Counted from the stretch's first letter, positions 8,624 through 17,920 are shown. The stretch is DNA of 64,000 bases from Vibrio sp. 16 (GCF_963681195.1 NZ_OY808998.1:682001-746000), one strand, 5' to 3'. The notes: generated from the letters alone by a model not told the origin. Program-made: numbers and translations.

Positions 8624-10294
8624 ATGACCCGACTCTCTAACACCGCTCTCGCACTAAGCCTGATTTTGTCTAGCTGTGCCGCCTTTGCCCAAACCACTGA
8701 TATGCTGATCTCAAATGCAAAGATCTATCAGCATCCGGATGCCGACACCCTTGTGATTGCGCAAGGGAACATTGTTCATATTGGTACCAAACACTCAGCT
8801 GCTGTCTATAAAACGTCGACCACTCACATGATTGATGCTGAGCAAGCGTTTTTGATGCCAGGGTTTATCGACAATCACAATCATGTATTTGAAGCCGCCT
8901 CTGAAGCTGGCGGACAATGCGAGTTGAGCATGAGTGCCTCTCTGCAAGAGCAACGCCCTTATCTCGAAGCATGTAAAGCTCAGCACACTGGAGAGGGTTG
9001 GTTGATGGGCTATGGATTCTCATTAGAGGCGATTCTAGGTGAGCACAACCACGATACCCCACTCGACGTGATTGATTCTGTCTTCCCAAATCAACCTGTC
9101 ATCCTGATGGAGCAAACCTCGCACTCTATGTGGGTTAATTCTGCGGCGCTTGCCGAAGCGGGTATCACGTCGTCAACGCCAGATCCTCAAGGCGGAAGAA
9201 TACTCAAAGATGAGTACAGCCAAAAACCAAACGGCATCTTATTAGATAACGCAGGCGATCAAGTGATGGAGATAGCGTGGAATGCGTTGGAAAATCAGTT
9301 TGAGCAAAGCTATCAGGGATTAATGAATGGTCTGGAAGAAGCGGCGTCTCACGGCATTACCACCATAGGGGACGGGCGCCTATATTGGAAACGAAGCTGG
9401 TTTGATGTCTGGAAACAAGCAGAAAAAGAACAAGATCTAACCGCCAGAGTCTCATTACGTCCATGGATATATCCGGCAGATCCTGTGAAACCGCAACTTG
9501 ATTTCCTTAAACGAGTCCACTCTAACGATACCTCGCGTCGACTGCTGGTCAATCAGGTAAAAATGTACAGCGATGGCATCTTCATTAATGGCACCGCCAA
9601 GACTCTCGCGCCCTATTTAGACACTTACTTACCCAATGATCCGTACGGTATTAATTACATTCCACCAAAACAGATGAAAACGTGGCTCAATGAGCTAGAT
9701 CGAATCGGATATGGCGCTCACATTCATGCCATTGGCGATGGGGCGATCCGCGAATCATTGGACGCCATCGCCAGCGTTCGTCGCCAATCCCCTCATCGCC
9801 CTTACACACTGACTCATGTAGAACTGGTCAACGTAAAAGACAGCTCCCGCTTTAAGACACTTGATGTAACCGCGGATTTTCAGGTGGGATCGGATTACGT
9901 CGCCTACCACGATCACCAATGGGCGCAGGCGTTTTTGGGGGCGACACGGGCACGAGCGCTAATGAACCTAAGAGCCCTATTTAACGCAGGTGCTAACGTG
10001 ACATTAAGCAGCGATTGGAACGTGCACGATATCAACCCTCTCGTTGGTATCGCCAATAGCGTAAAAATGGGAGAGACCGGGCTGCCATCCGTAGATGCGG
10101 CGATAAAGGCTTACACCATAAACGCAGCGAAAAGCTTGGGAATCAGTGATATCACTGGCTCCATCGCAATCGGCAAATCCGCCGACTTGGTCCTAATCGA
10201 TGATGACATCACACAATTAATGCCCAATGACATCGCGAAAGCCACCGTGTTAATGACCATGCTGCAAGGTGAGATTGTCTATGAGGCTCAGTAA
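8624..10294 (+). CDS. exported amidohydrolase, YtcJ-like (amidohydrolase family 3)
   Basis: The 556-aa protein starts with a signal peptide. The cleavage could be AFA-Q (type I), or LSSC could act as a lipobox at Cys 18. The metal-dependent hydrolase fold is shown by DNHNHVF (HxH metal ligands), HAIGDGAI and LSSDWNVHDINP, where a late His/Asp pair sits. Such YtcJ-like enzymes hydrolyse amide or cyclic amide bonds outside the cytoplasm; the substrate is unknown. It is divergent from ectA with a weak ribosome-binding site and converges on the esterase gene. Confidence 0.85.
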   Translation: MTRLSNTALALSLILSSCAAFAQTTDMLISNAKIYQHPDADTLVIAQGNIVHIGTKHSAAVYKTSTTHMIDAEQAFLMPGFIDNHNHVFEAASEAGGQCELSMSASLQEQRPYLEACKAQHTGEGWLMGYGFSLEAILGEHNHDTPLDVIDSVFPNQPVILMEQTSHSMWVNSAALAEAGITSSTPDPQGGRILKDEYSQKPNGILLDNAGDQVMEIAWNALENQFEQSYQGLMNGLEEAASHGITTIGDGRLYWKRSWFDVWKQAEKEQDLTARVSLRPWIYPADPVKPQLDFLKRVHSNDTSRRLLVNQVKMYSDGIFINGTAKTLAPYLDTYLPNDPYGINYIPPKQMKTWLNELDRIGYGAHIHAIGDGAIRESLDAIASVRRQSPHRPYTLTHVELVNVKDSSRFKTLDVTADFQVGSDYVAYHDHQWAQAFLGATRARALMNLRALFNAGANVTLSSDWNVHDINPLVGIANSVKMGETGLPSVDAAIKAYTINAAKSLGISDITGSIAIGKSADLVLIDDDITQLMPNDIAKATVLMTMLQGEIVYEAQ

Positions 10295-10300
10295 ACACTC

Positions 10301-10353
10301 GACTCTATGCCGCAATCTGAGCGAGTTGACTTTCAGATGGTGGACATAGAGTC
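10301..10353. repeat. inverted repeat between convergent genes
   Basis: GACTCTATG (10301-10309) and CATAGAGTC (10345-10353) are a perfect 9-bp inverted repeat with a 35-bp spacer, filling the gap between two convergent stop codons. The long loop and lack of a T-run make it a doubtful terminator. Confidence 0.5.
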
Positions 10354-10360
10354 ATTATGA

Positions 10361-11260
10361 TTAATGAAGAGTTGGTAAGTATCGCTGTACAAATGTCACG
10401 ACATGGGGCACATACTTTTCGGTATCGAAAACTGGCGCACTATGGCCAACCCCCTCTTCAATCCACAGCTGATTCTCGACGCCAAATGCGTCCAACTTAG
10501 CTTTTAGCTGCTCACTCTGTGCTAGAGGCACGCGCTTATCTAGTGTGCCGTGAAGCTGAATGAATGGTGGCGTTTTTTCATTAACGTACGTCGTCGTCGA
10601 TGCCTGTTTCGCAATTTCTGGGATCACGCTAGGCGTATTGCCCAGGAAACGAGATACCGAGGATTTGTCACTAACCGCTTTCCCTCCTTTGTAACCCAAC
10701 GCCAGTAAATCCGTTGGTCCAAAGAAACTCACGACTGCGCTAACCTGATATCTCGGTTGGTGATAAAGCGAGAGGTTGTCTTGTGAGTTTGTCACACCAA
10801 TCAAGCCCGCCAAATGCCCACCAGCCGAGCGACCCATCATCACCACATTATCTGCAGCCACATTAAACAGCTCGGCGTGATCATGAAGGTAGTTTAGGGC
10901 ATCGTTGATATCCACAATGGCAGCCGGAAAGGTCGCTTCTCCACTTAACCGGTAGTCGATAGACGCCAACGCATAACCTTTTTGCATCATAGAGCGTAAA
11001 AGTAATGGATTCTTTGTCGGAATCGCGTCTTTACTGCCTCGTTTCCAAGCTCCACCGTGAACCCAAACTAGCAGTGGATAGGGTTGCTCTGCCATTTGCT
11101 TCGGTTTGTACAGGTCGAGCATAAGCGTACGACCATCAAGAGTCTTATAGACAATGTCTTTGGTGACTTCGAACTCATCACTTGCATGGGTGCTACTCAT
11201 ACCCAGCAATGATATGGCGAAGAGCGCGACTGCTCGATTCCAGCGTTTTAACTTCGACAT
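10361..11260 (-). CDS. periplasmic alpha/beta hydrolase (esterase)
   Basis: A 299-aa protein with a signal peptide ending near THA-S (residue 27). The oxyanion-hole motif HGGAW is at about 68-72, the nucleophile elbow GRSAGG at about 143-148 (Ser 145) and a late GVGHS supplies the His, as in the hormone-sensitive lipase/BD-FAE group. Its ATG overlaps the stop of the TonB-receptor gene by one base (TAATG), so the two are translationally coupled. Context suggests it acts on the ligand brought in by that receptor, for example cleaving a siderophore ester. This is inference. Confidence 0.85.
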   Translation of the reverse strand: MSKLKRWNRAVALFAISLLGMSSTHASDEFEVTKDIVYKTLDGRTLMLDLYKPKQMAEQPYPLLVWVHGGAWKRGSKDAIPTKNPLLLRSMMQKGYALASIDYRLSGEATFPAAIVDINDALNYLHDHAELFNVAADNVVMMGRSAGGHLAGLIGVTNSQDNLSLYHQPRYQVSAVVSFFGPTDLLALGYKGGKAVSDKSSVSRFLGNTPSVIPEIAKQASTTTYVNEKTPPFIQLHGTLDKRVPLAQSEQLKAKLDAFGVENQLWIEEGVGHSAPVFDTEKYVPHVVTFVQRYLPTLH

Positions 11261-13179
11261 TAGAATGACGCCTCTGCTGCAATCCAGTAACGACGACCAT
11301 CCTCAACATAGCCGTATTCATCGTAGCTTGTTTCTACATCAAAGACGTTATAGACGCCTGCCATTAGCTTAAGTTGTTGATGGACCTGCCAGTTTCCGCC
11401 GAAGTCGACATAGGTGATCGAAGGTGCAGAAACATTGCGCGAATCAACAGTAACAGGCTCCGACTCTTCACTGCGATAGGATGCACGTAACCAAGCGTTG
11501 ATGCCTTCGCGAATTACCCAATCTGAATTAATCGCTACAAGGTGCTTTGGCGCTTGCGTTAAAGGTTGCCCTTTGTCATCACCAGACAGCTTTTCACTGT
11601 AGGTATAGGTGTAAGTTGCTCCTAGACTAACCGTCTCTGTAATGGCTTTTTGAATCGAGCTTTCCGCACCATAGGTTTTCGCGTCTTCAATGTTTACATA
11701 CGTTGAGTCACATGCGCGTCCAGAGCAGTTTGGATCCAGCTTCACCTTGTCAATTTTGTCTTTAAACTCATTGTAAAACACCGTCAAACTAGAGTTGAGC
11801 TCATTGATACCCGTGTAGTAGAGGCCCAACTCGGTGTTCACCGAAGACTCTGGTTTAAGGTCTGCGTTGCCGTAGATCTCGCATCGCCCATTGCAACTCT
11901 CTTGCACCCACTCCTCTTCCATTTCCGTGAGACTCGGTGAGCGGTAGCCCGTTGACACTCCACCTTTCATTGTCCAGTCTGAACTCAAGCTCCAAACACC
12001 GTAAATACGTGGGCTCAAGTGAGAGTTGAATTGCTCATTGTCGTCATATCGTAAGCCGAGTGTCAGAGCAAAATCGTCGGCCAGATACCACTCATCTTCC
12101 GCAAAAAGAGACCACTGAGTATTATTGAAAACGAAATCGCCATTATCGAGCTCTTCACTCTGATACGCTGCGCCAAACGATACGTAATGCATGCCTAACG
12201 CTTTCGACCATTGTGTATTTGCGTTGATATTGTGTACGGCTAAATCGCGCCCAACATTCTCCACCTTCTCGCTACTCACGTAAGACGAACCCGTGATGGA
12301 TTCATAATTTGCGTCATGGGATAAGCCCAAAGATCGGCGGTTATTGGTCGTCTCGGAGCTCTTGGTGCGTGTTTTGCCTTCGGTATTAACGCGCTCTTGA
12401 TCGTGATATGTGTAATCGAGGGTAAAAGTATCAGTATCTGTCGGCGTTAGATAAACAGACGCACGATAGTTTTCTAGCGTTTTTCCGCCATTAGCATAAA
12501 GAATCTCATCTTCAATTCGCTCTTGGTACATACCTGAGATGGCCGTGCTGAGCAAACCATCGATCAGAGGCCCAGCCAAATAGACTTCACCTTGATAGAA
12601 ATGACCAGACTCGTCATTTTCTTGTAACGTGGCTTCCGCACGAACACTGCCTGTCCAACTTGGGAAATCCTTGCGCGTAATGATATTTATGACGCCGCCT
12701 ATCGCATCAGAGCCGTACAATGTCGACATTGGTCCGCGTACCACTTCTATCCGCTCAATCGCATTTAATGGTGGCAGCCAATCTTGCTCAAAGCCACCAC
12801 CACTGCTCACTTGTGTCTCTCGGCCAGATTGCTTGCGACCATCCACCAAAATAACTGTGTATTCAGACGGCATACCACGCAATGAAATCTCTTGACGCGA
12901 TCCTCCTCCCGTAACAACAACACCTGGAATGTCCTTCATAGCATCGGTGAGATCTTTATATGAACGTGTTTCAAGTTGCGCTCGGTCAATGACACTGATC
13001 GATGCGGGAGCTTCGAGCGTCGACTGTTCATAGCCAGAGGCGGTAACCACAACGGTTTCCATAGTGGTTGTATCGTTATCTGATGGAGATTGTGCAGAAG
13101 AAGCAAAAGGGGTCACAGCCGTGAAACTCAGCGCAGCATAGACGACTGAATTCACGTTTAAAGGAGGATTCTTGAGCAT
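11260..13179 (-). CDS. TonB-dependent outer-membrane receptor, CirA/IrgA-like
   Basis: The 639-aa protein has a signal peptide, a TonB box ETVVVTA at about residue 41, and a plug with SLRGMPSEYTVILVDGR and ERIEVVRGPMSTLYGSDAIG. It ends in a beta-barrel with C-terminal aromatic Phe. The plug resembles catecholate siderophore receptors such as CirA, FepA and Vibrio IrgA. The ligand is not certain. A Fur-type palindrome lies 23 bp upstream, supporting iron control. An AGGAGG-type sequence lies only about 15-20 bases inside the reading frame, not before the start, so the start is chosen by signal-peptide quality. The coupled esterase follows. Confidence 0.9.
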   Translation of the reverse strand: MLKNPPLNVNSVVYAALSFTAVTPFASSAQSPSDNDTTTMETVVVTASGYEQSTLEAPASISVIDRAQLETRSYKDLTDAMKDIPGVVVTGGGSRQEISLRGMPSEYTVILVDGRKQSGRETQVSSGGGFEQDWLPPLNAIERIEVVRGPMSTLYGSDAIGGVINIITRKDFPSWTGSVRAEATLQENDESGHFYQGEVYLAGPLIDGLLSTAISGMYQERIEDEILYANGGKTLENYRASVYLTPTDTDTFTLDYTYHDQERVNTEGKTRTKSSETTNNRRSLGLSHDANYESITGSSYVSSEKVENVGRDLAVHNINANTQWSKALGMHYVSFGAAYQSEELDNGDFVFNNTQWSLFAEDEWYLADDFALTLGLRYDDNEQFNSHLSPRIYGVWSLSSDWTMKGGVSTGYRSPSLTEMEEEWVQESCNGRCEIYGNADLKPESSVNTELGLYYTGINELNSSLTVFYNEFKDKIDKVKLDPNCSGRACDSTYVNIEDAKTYGAESSIQKAITETVSLGATYTYTYSEKLSGDDKGQPLTQAPKHLVAINSDWVIREGINAWLRASYRSEESEPVTVDSRNVSAPSITYVDFGGNWQVHQQLKLMAGVYNVFDVETSYDEYGYVEDGRRYWIAAEASF

Positions 13180-13201
13180 GGTGATAGTTAACTTACTTGC
13201 A

Positions 13202-13220
13202 ATTGATAATTGTTATCAAT
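13202..13220. promoter_or_regulatory. Fur box upstream of the TonB-dependent receptor
   Basis: The 19-bp sequence ATTGATAA-TTG-TTATCAAT is a perfect 8+3+8 palindrome closely matching the Fur consensus (GATAATGATAATCATTATC). It ends 23 bp from the receptor start codon, where bound Fur would block transcription or ribosome access. Confidence 0.85.
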
Positions 13221-13319
13221 TAGATGTTAATTACCCCACAGTTTCAATCAATAACGTATTCACAATGTAAAATCTCGCTATGCAGGATCTGAAACGTTGT
13301 CAGGATATCTTGTATCCAG

Positions 13320-14258
13320 TTAGGCAGACAACGCTTCTTCGTCAAACAATTCATTGATCAATTCACGCACCCAGACACACATAGGATCATCATGAAAACG
13401 CTTGTGCCAGTATAGATAAACCTGTGAAAAATCCAGACGCAATGGCTCTGGCACCTCTCGCGTAATCAAACGTTCATCTTGGCATGCAGCTTCTGCGAAC
13501 GGAGTGGGTAAATGGAAGATAATGTCTGTTTCCGCAGCAATGCTTGGCGCCGAAGTAAAGTTGGTAAGCTGCACTGGTGCCGACAAACGCTGCTTTTTGT
13601 TGGCAAGCCCAAGCTCAATGAACTTATGTTCGAAAGAGAGGGTTTTCTCTCCCTGTAATGAGATCTGCCCAAAATGGCAATTGCACAGTTTTTCCGCTGT
13701 CAGCTCTTGCTCAGCCAAAGGGTGATTACGGCTCATCAATAGGCGAAAGTCTCTCTTAGCTATCGCCTTTCGATAAATCGTATTTTCCGACGTAGGTGGC
13801 TGATGAGAAGAAAGTGAAAAATGAACATCACCCGATACAAGATCCTCAAAATGACGCTTTGGTGTGGTATCAATACTGACGACAAGATTCGGCGCCCGTT
13901 CACGTATGGCCGCCACAAGCCTAGGCATAATCGTATTGATTTGTGGTTGAAGGCCGTAAAAACGAAGGGTTCCTTCCACTTTACTCGGCTCGAAAGAGTT
14001 AGTGTTAGAAAGTTTTTCTAAGCTAATGATTAAAGAAGAAATATCCTTTTTGATGACTTCCGCTTTGGAAGTCAACTCATAGCCAAAACTGCTCCTAACC
14101 AAGAGCTCATCATCGAAAAAGACCCGCATTTTTTGCAATGCTCGACTGACTGAAGATTGACTGGTATTCAATAACAACGCCGTGTTAGACACATGTTTTT
14201 CTTCGAGTAAGTATTTCAAAATATAGAGGGATGTAACATCGACTTGAGGGATTTGCAT
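13320..14258 (-). CDS. LysR family transcriptional regulator
   Basis: A 312-aa regulator with the winged helix-turn-helix at the N-terminus (ALLLNTSQSSVSRALQKMR) and a substrate-binding effector domain. The ATG at 14258 (MQIPQVDV) is preferred to a GTG ten codons upstream because it matches the usual LysR N-terminal length. It lies 140 bp upstream of the Fur-boxed receptor, on the same strand, not divergent as irgB is from irgA in V. cholerae. It may regulate the receptor-esterase pair, but this is only positional. Confidence 0.85.
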   Translation of the reverse strand: MQIPQVDVTSLYILKYLLEEKHVSNTALLLNTSQSSVSRALQKMRVFFDDELLVRSSFGYELTSKAEVIKKDISSLIISLEKLSNTNSFEPSKVEGTLRFYGLQPQINTIMPRLVAAIRERAPNLVVSIDTTPKRHFEDLVSGDVHFSLSSHQPPTSENTIYRKAIAKRDFRLLMSRNHPLAEQELTAEKLCNCHFGQISLQGEKTLSFEHKFIELGLANKKQRLSAPVQLTNFTSAPSIAAETDIIFHLPTPFAEAACQDERLITREVPEPLRLDFSQVYLYWHKRFHDDPMCVWVRELINELFDEEALSA

Positions 14259-14418
14259 ACGCTGCTCTTGCTTCCAAAATGGGGTCACTGCTTAGCCAAA
14301 CACTCGGCTCACTATTCACTTTATCAATAAATAGTTTGCAGAGATAGCGCTGCTAATTCCGTCCATTTTGCAATCACTCGCTTACCACATATGTAAAGTC
14401 CCACTTGTGGTACGCAAC

Positions 14419-14594
14419 AAAAAAGCCAGCATGACAGACATACTGGCTTTTTGGACTGCTTAAACATACGTTAAGCTGGCTTGTGATTATATTGAGCCTT
14501 ACTTACCACCAATGCTCAAACGAGCAAAGCGAACGTCTGGCGAGAAGAAAGTGCGGCTATCGTTAATCTGCTGAGTATCACCCACAGCCACAAC
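14419..14594. repeat. duplicated 3' end of pmbA with its terminator, copy 1
   Basis: By eye this 176-bp stretch matches 21143-21318 with about nine differences and no gaps (offset 6724). It contains the last 32 or so codons of the PmbA reading frame (stop complement at 14499-14501), the spacer and the same terminator hairpin. Upstream of 14594 the sequence changes abruptly to an S66 peptidase remnant; below 14419 it is unrelated to the DNA beyond the other copy. Confidence 0.92.
14420..14452 (-). terminator. terminator hairpin, copy in the duplicated pmbA tail
   Basis: AAAAAGCCAG (14420-14429) pairs perfectly with CTGGCTTTTT (14443-14452) around a 13-nt loop, with T-runs in both directions. 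It is identical to the hairpin at 21144-21176. Confidence 0.85.
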
Positions 14595-15238
14595 GTACCC
14601 CACAGCCTCCAATCAGGTGCGCCTCAATCACCAAACTAGATTCAGGACTAGCCACCGCCAGTTTGAAGGCGTATCGGGTGCGATCCCATTCGCTGGGTTA
14701 TTCACAATGTCCGGCCATTGGCTTGCATACATACCCAATGCGTTTTGAGAAAAACTCTCACCGAATGGAGTAGCAAGGTAGTTGAGCGTGTTAGAGGTCA
14801 GCGCGTCTTTCGCTTCTGGGACTAAATCCATTAAGTTCAAGCAATGCCCTGTCGCCCAGCGAAGCTTACTGGTAAAAACTGCCGCCACCGTACTGATATC
14901 TGAAAAGCCTAAAATCCATTTTGGCCTTGTATGCTCTAGTTTGGCAAAATCAATGAGGGGTAACAGCTACATCTCCAACTCCCCCCCCAAGGTGGATAGA
15001 TAGCATCAATGTTGTCATCGAAAAGAAACGTCATCAGCTCTTCTAAACGCTGCTCAATGGGCGCACTCACATGCTTAAGTTCGCCATATTAACACTTGCC
15101 TACAACAACAGTGAAACCACAGGATTCAAGGTGCTGCTTAATGATGTCAAACCTAGGCTGGTGGGCTTTGGCTATCCCACACGAGAATGCCGTAATTGCA
15201 ATCGTGCTTCCTTGACGTAACGGATTAGGGTACTTCAT
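14595..15238 (-). pseudogene. decayed S66 LD-carboxypeptidase (MccF-like) fused to a pmbA tail
   Basis: Starting at ATG 15238, the reading begins MKYPNPLRQGSTIAITAFSC, typical of S66 peptidases. It then meets an in-frame TAA after VVVGKC, continues with LKHVSAP, EQRLEELMTFLFDDN and AIYPPWGG, loses frame at a run of eight C, and resumes with LLPLIDF and WILGFSDIS, the nucleophile-Ser motif. A further frame carries HLIGGC just before the pmbA-tail junction. At least one stop and two frame changes show it is dead. S66 enzymes cleave murein tetrapeptides or, as MccF, inactivate microcin C. The C-terminal part is missing. Confidence 0.85.
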
Positions 15239-15355
15239 TGTTTTTTCTCAGTAATTTAAGCCTGATATCAACGTACCTATTTCCAACCGCGATTTCAACG
15301 TTGCTTATTTAACCGACAAATCACATCCACTTTCGGAAGCCAACTTTGGAAAGCG

Positions 15356-16147
15356 TTACATTTTGTTTATCAAACGGTACTCGGAGTTGGAGAGAATCGC
15401 ATCCTCCAACACACCAATTCCTAGTGTGCTGTAACCAAAGAAGTTCGGCTTAACTGTGGAACGAAATGACTGGACAGCCTGGGCTAGATTATCATCCAGC
15501 ATGAGCGCATCTGCCACAGCAGACAACCGTGTTTGATTCGCAGGAGCTATGGGCGAAAGAAACTCACTGACACCACTAATCGAAGAGTATAAGAAGGCAA
15601 ATTCCCCGCCGTTATTCTCCTCAATATAGTAACTACCCGTGCGAGCATAAGCAGCGCGAACTTCATTGACACTCTCAATTGCGTTGATGTTGCGATCAAA
15701 AAACTGCGCTCCACCAGCATGTTCGATCGTTTCTGGTTTGAATCCATCGTTCGGGAAGACCAAATAAGCAACAATCGCATTATCTCGAGCGATAGCAGAT
15801 AAGACAAAGTTATCATCTTGGTAGTACTGAATTACATCACCTGTGGAAGAACGTTTAATATAGACTGGCGCCCCAAACGTTTGATCAAGCACTTGCGCCG
15901 AAGAACGAATGTAAATTTTATCGAGCTTATTGTGCGATGGAATATCCGTCATTTGAGACAGTCCGAAATTAACCATCTTGTTGATGGCATCAAAGCTGTC
16001 ATTAAAACCTCCCAGTGCAATCGACACCACAGAGGCTAAGCCGATCGCGCGGGCCCATCCTCCAGATAAAGCGCTACTGTTCACTTCTTCTGACGTAGAG
16101 GCTCGTACAGCGTCTCCGCTCACTTGATTTGTGTGATCTGTTGCCAT
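15356..16147 (-). CDS. 263-aa membrane-associated protein, possibly ETEC_3214-like
   Basis: A soluble Ser/Thr-rich N-terminus of about 30 residues is followed by one hydrophobic segment (GWARAIGLASVVSIALGGF) and a long extracytoplasmic or cytoplasmic domain with FGAPVYIKRSSTGDVIQYYQ. That segment resembles, from memory, the ETEC_3214 domain; unverified. It starts two bases after the stop of the 56-aa gene, with its AAGGATAA ribosome site inside that gene. It is the last gene of the envelope operon. Function unknown. Confidence 0.7.
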   Translation of the reverse strand: MATDHTNQVSGDAVRASTSEEVNSSALSGGWARAIGLASVVSIALGGFNDSFDAINKMVNFGLSQMTDIPSHNKLDKIYIRSSAQVLDQTFGAPVYIKRSSTGDVIQYYQDDNFVLSAIARDNAIVAYLVFPNDGFKPETIEHAGGAQFFDRNINAIESVNEVRAAYARTGSYYIEENNGGEFAFLYSSISGVSEFLSPIAPANQTRLSAVADALMLDDNLAQAVQSFRSTVKPNFFGYSTLGIGVLEDAILSNSEYRLINKM

Positions 16148-16149
16148 TG

Positions 16150-16320
16150 TTATCCTTTAAACTCATCGATCTTGTCTAGTAAGGCTTCTTTTCCTTCTTC
16201 AGCTTGCTCTTGAACCTGCTCAAATGCCTTGGTATCGGTAATTTGTTCTATCTCTTCTGAGTAATTGAAGCCGACATATATGCCAACAGCCACAAAGAAA
16301 ACAGCAAAAATCTTAAACAT
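16150..16320 (-). CDS. small single-pass membrane protein, 56 aa
   Basis: The ATG at 16320 gives MFKIFAVFFVAVGIYVGF, one N-terminal transmembrane segment, followed by an acidic, probably helical tail (EEIEQITDTKAFEQVQEQ). A TTG four codons upstream is rejected. It sits between the MltC-like gene and the 263-aa gene, with 2-bp spacing to the latter, so all three are likely co-translated. It could be an inner-membrane accessory subunit; no family recognised. Confidence 0.65.
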   Translation of the reverse strand: MFKIFAVFFVAVGIYVGFNYSEEIEQITDTKAFEQVQEQAEEGKEALLDKIDEFKG

Positions 16321-16377
16321 GGTTTTTCTCAATTGTTTTGGTCACAGTACAAATACACCCACGAGGTGTCTGAGCAA

Positions 16378-17844
16378 TCACTGATAAAGAGCGATGCGGC
16401 TCGTCACTTTTTTCAAATACCCTTTGGTCTCATCGTAGGGAAGCTCCTCCATCAACTGGTGATAGACTTGATCTGGGGACATAGCATTAATCACTGTCGC
16501 AGCTTTGTTGATGTTGGTCGAACGGTCTGCATTGAAGGCACGCGCAACATTTCCTGCCCCTGTGTTATAAGCAGCAATCATGCAATAAAGTCGACTCTCA
16601 TCATTCTCTATTTTTCTCAGATAGCGCCGATTTAAAATATCTAAATACGCCACTCCCGTTTCAACGTTGATCGTTGGTTTATACAGTTCCGAGGGCGTCA
16701 TAGGAGCGTCAATATTCCGAACTTGCTTATTGACGTCATGCCCTGCACTCGTCGGTACTACCTGCATCAAACCATAAGCTGGGATGTGGGATTTGGCGTC
16801 CGGGCGAAACGCCGACTCAGAGTGCATAATTGCCATAATCAGGGCAGCGTCAACTTGCCAGTTTTTACTCTCGTTTTGCGCTAGGGGCGCGTACTGACTG
16901 GCGCGTGTTTTGAGGCTATTTTCTGGGAGCGTCACCTTGTAGCTGACCACTTTTTGAGGGGCGGTCGGGGCACTTGCCACTCTTACATTTGGCGAAGTTG
17001 GGCGTTTTAACTCCTTTTCACTCGCCTCTGACTTTGAAGATGCTTTTTTAGGCTCTCCATGCACAACTTGATCACGAGCGACAAACTCAGGTTCAGACTC
17101 TGACAATTCTGGAGTTTCAGCATGTGCGACAACAATGCCATACTGAGCCCTCATCTTGGCGTAGAGTTCACTTTGCGCTTTTATGCGAGCTTGCGCTTGC
17201 TCTAAAAGCGCCATCTTTTTGGTATGCGCCCTCTGATAAATAAAAGCATCAGGGGCACCTGTCTTCGCGTTGATTAATCGCTCTGCTTGAACGTCCAACT
17301 CATTCATTTGACGTTGAGTTTGGGCAATGACAAACTGCTTCTCTGCTTGCTCTTTTTCCAGCGAATAGGTTATGGCGTGGTCTTGCCACTGCCCAGCGTC
17401 AATTTGTACTCCCTCACTAACAATGTCCTCAGGCAAAACACTGAGTAGTTCCTGCGACGTTTTGGCTGACGCATCCAGATCAACCAGAACAGAAACCGTC
17501 GCAACATTTGCTTCATAGTCGATACTCATTCTTGTCGAATCATTGTTGGAATAGCGCACATCTTTCGTTGCAGTCGAAACCGCCCCCTCACCCCACTTTG
17601 TAATCAAGTCAGCCCGTCGTTGATCAAGCGTTTTGGTATACTGATCTCGCCACGCTTCATACTCATCCAGATAGTGATTCACATAGGCATGAAACGCTTT
17701 TTTCTTGTCTTCTGGTGATTGATTCACCTTTGCTACCGCTTGGTTTAGTTGCGTTAACTGCTCATCGGAAATCGCCCATGCTGGTGTGCTAAACCAAGCT
17801 GATATGACAACGGCCAACACGCTTTTCGTTATATTTGAATACAT
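16378..17844 (-). CDS. lytic murein transglycosylase, MltC-like
   Basis: A 488-aa exported protein: type I signal peptide ending near AWA-I (residue 24), an N-terminal domain like that of MltC (DUF3393 type), a Lys/Ser/Pro-rich linker at about 250-300, and an SLT lysozyme-like domain with catalytic Glu at about 343 in MHSESAFRP, then IPAYGLMQVVPTSAG and AAYNTGAGNVARAF. It would cleave peptidoglycan with formation of 1,6-anhydro-muramyl ends in the periplasm. Unlike E. coli MltC there is no lipobox. A strong terminator-like hairpin lies just upstream, which may tune its expression. Confidence 0.88.
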   Translation of the reverse strand: MYSNITKSVLAVVISAWFSTPAWAISDEQLTQLNQAVAKVNQSPEDKKKAFHAYVNHYLDEYEAWRDQYTKTLDQRRADLITKWGEGAVSTATKDVRYSNNDSTRMSIDYEANVATVSVLVDLDASAKTSQELLSVLPEDIVSEGVQIDAGQWQDHAITYSLEKEQAEKQFVIAQTQRQMNELDVQAERLINAKTGAPDAFIYQRAHTKKMALLEQAQARIKAQSELYAKMRAQYGIVVAHAETPELSESEPEFVARDQVVHGEPKKASSKSEASEKELKRPTSPNVRVASAPTAPQKVVSYKVTLPENSLKTRASQYAPLAQNESKNWQVDAALIMAIMHSESAFRPDAKSHIPAYGLMQVVPTSAGHDVNKQVRNIDAPMTPSELYKPTINVETGVAYLDILNRRYLRKIENDESRLYCMIAAYNTGAGNVARAFNADRSTNINKAATVINAMSPDQVYHQLMEELPYDETKGYLKKVTSRIALYQ

Positions 17845-17866
17845 ATTTTTCCTTTAAGCCGATAAA

Positions 17867-17891
17867 AAAGACCGCCAGCATGGCGGCCTTT
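17867..17891 (-). terminator. intercistronic terminator or attenuator before the MltC-like gene
   Basis: In the minus direction the hairpin is GGCCGCCA-tgc-TGGCGGTC, followed by six T. It sits 30 bp after the stop of the 204-aa lipoprotein gene and only about 23 bp before the next start codon. This is inside an otherwise tight operon, so it likely gives partial read-through. Confidence 0.75.
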
Positions 17892-17920
17892 ATGTCCCCT
17901 AACATTTCATCAATGCTCGA

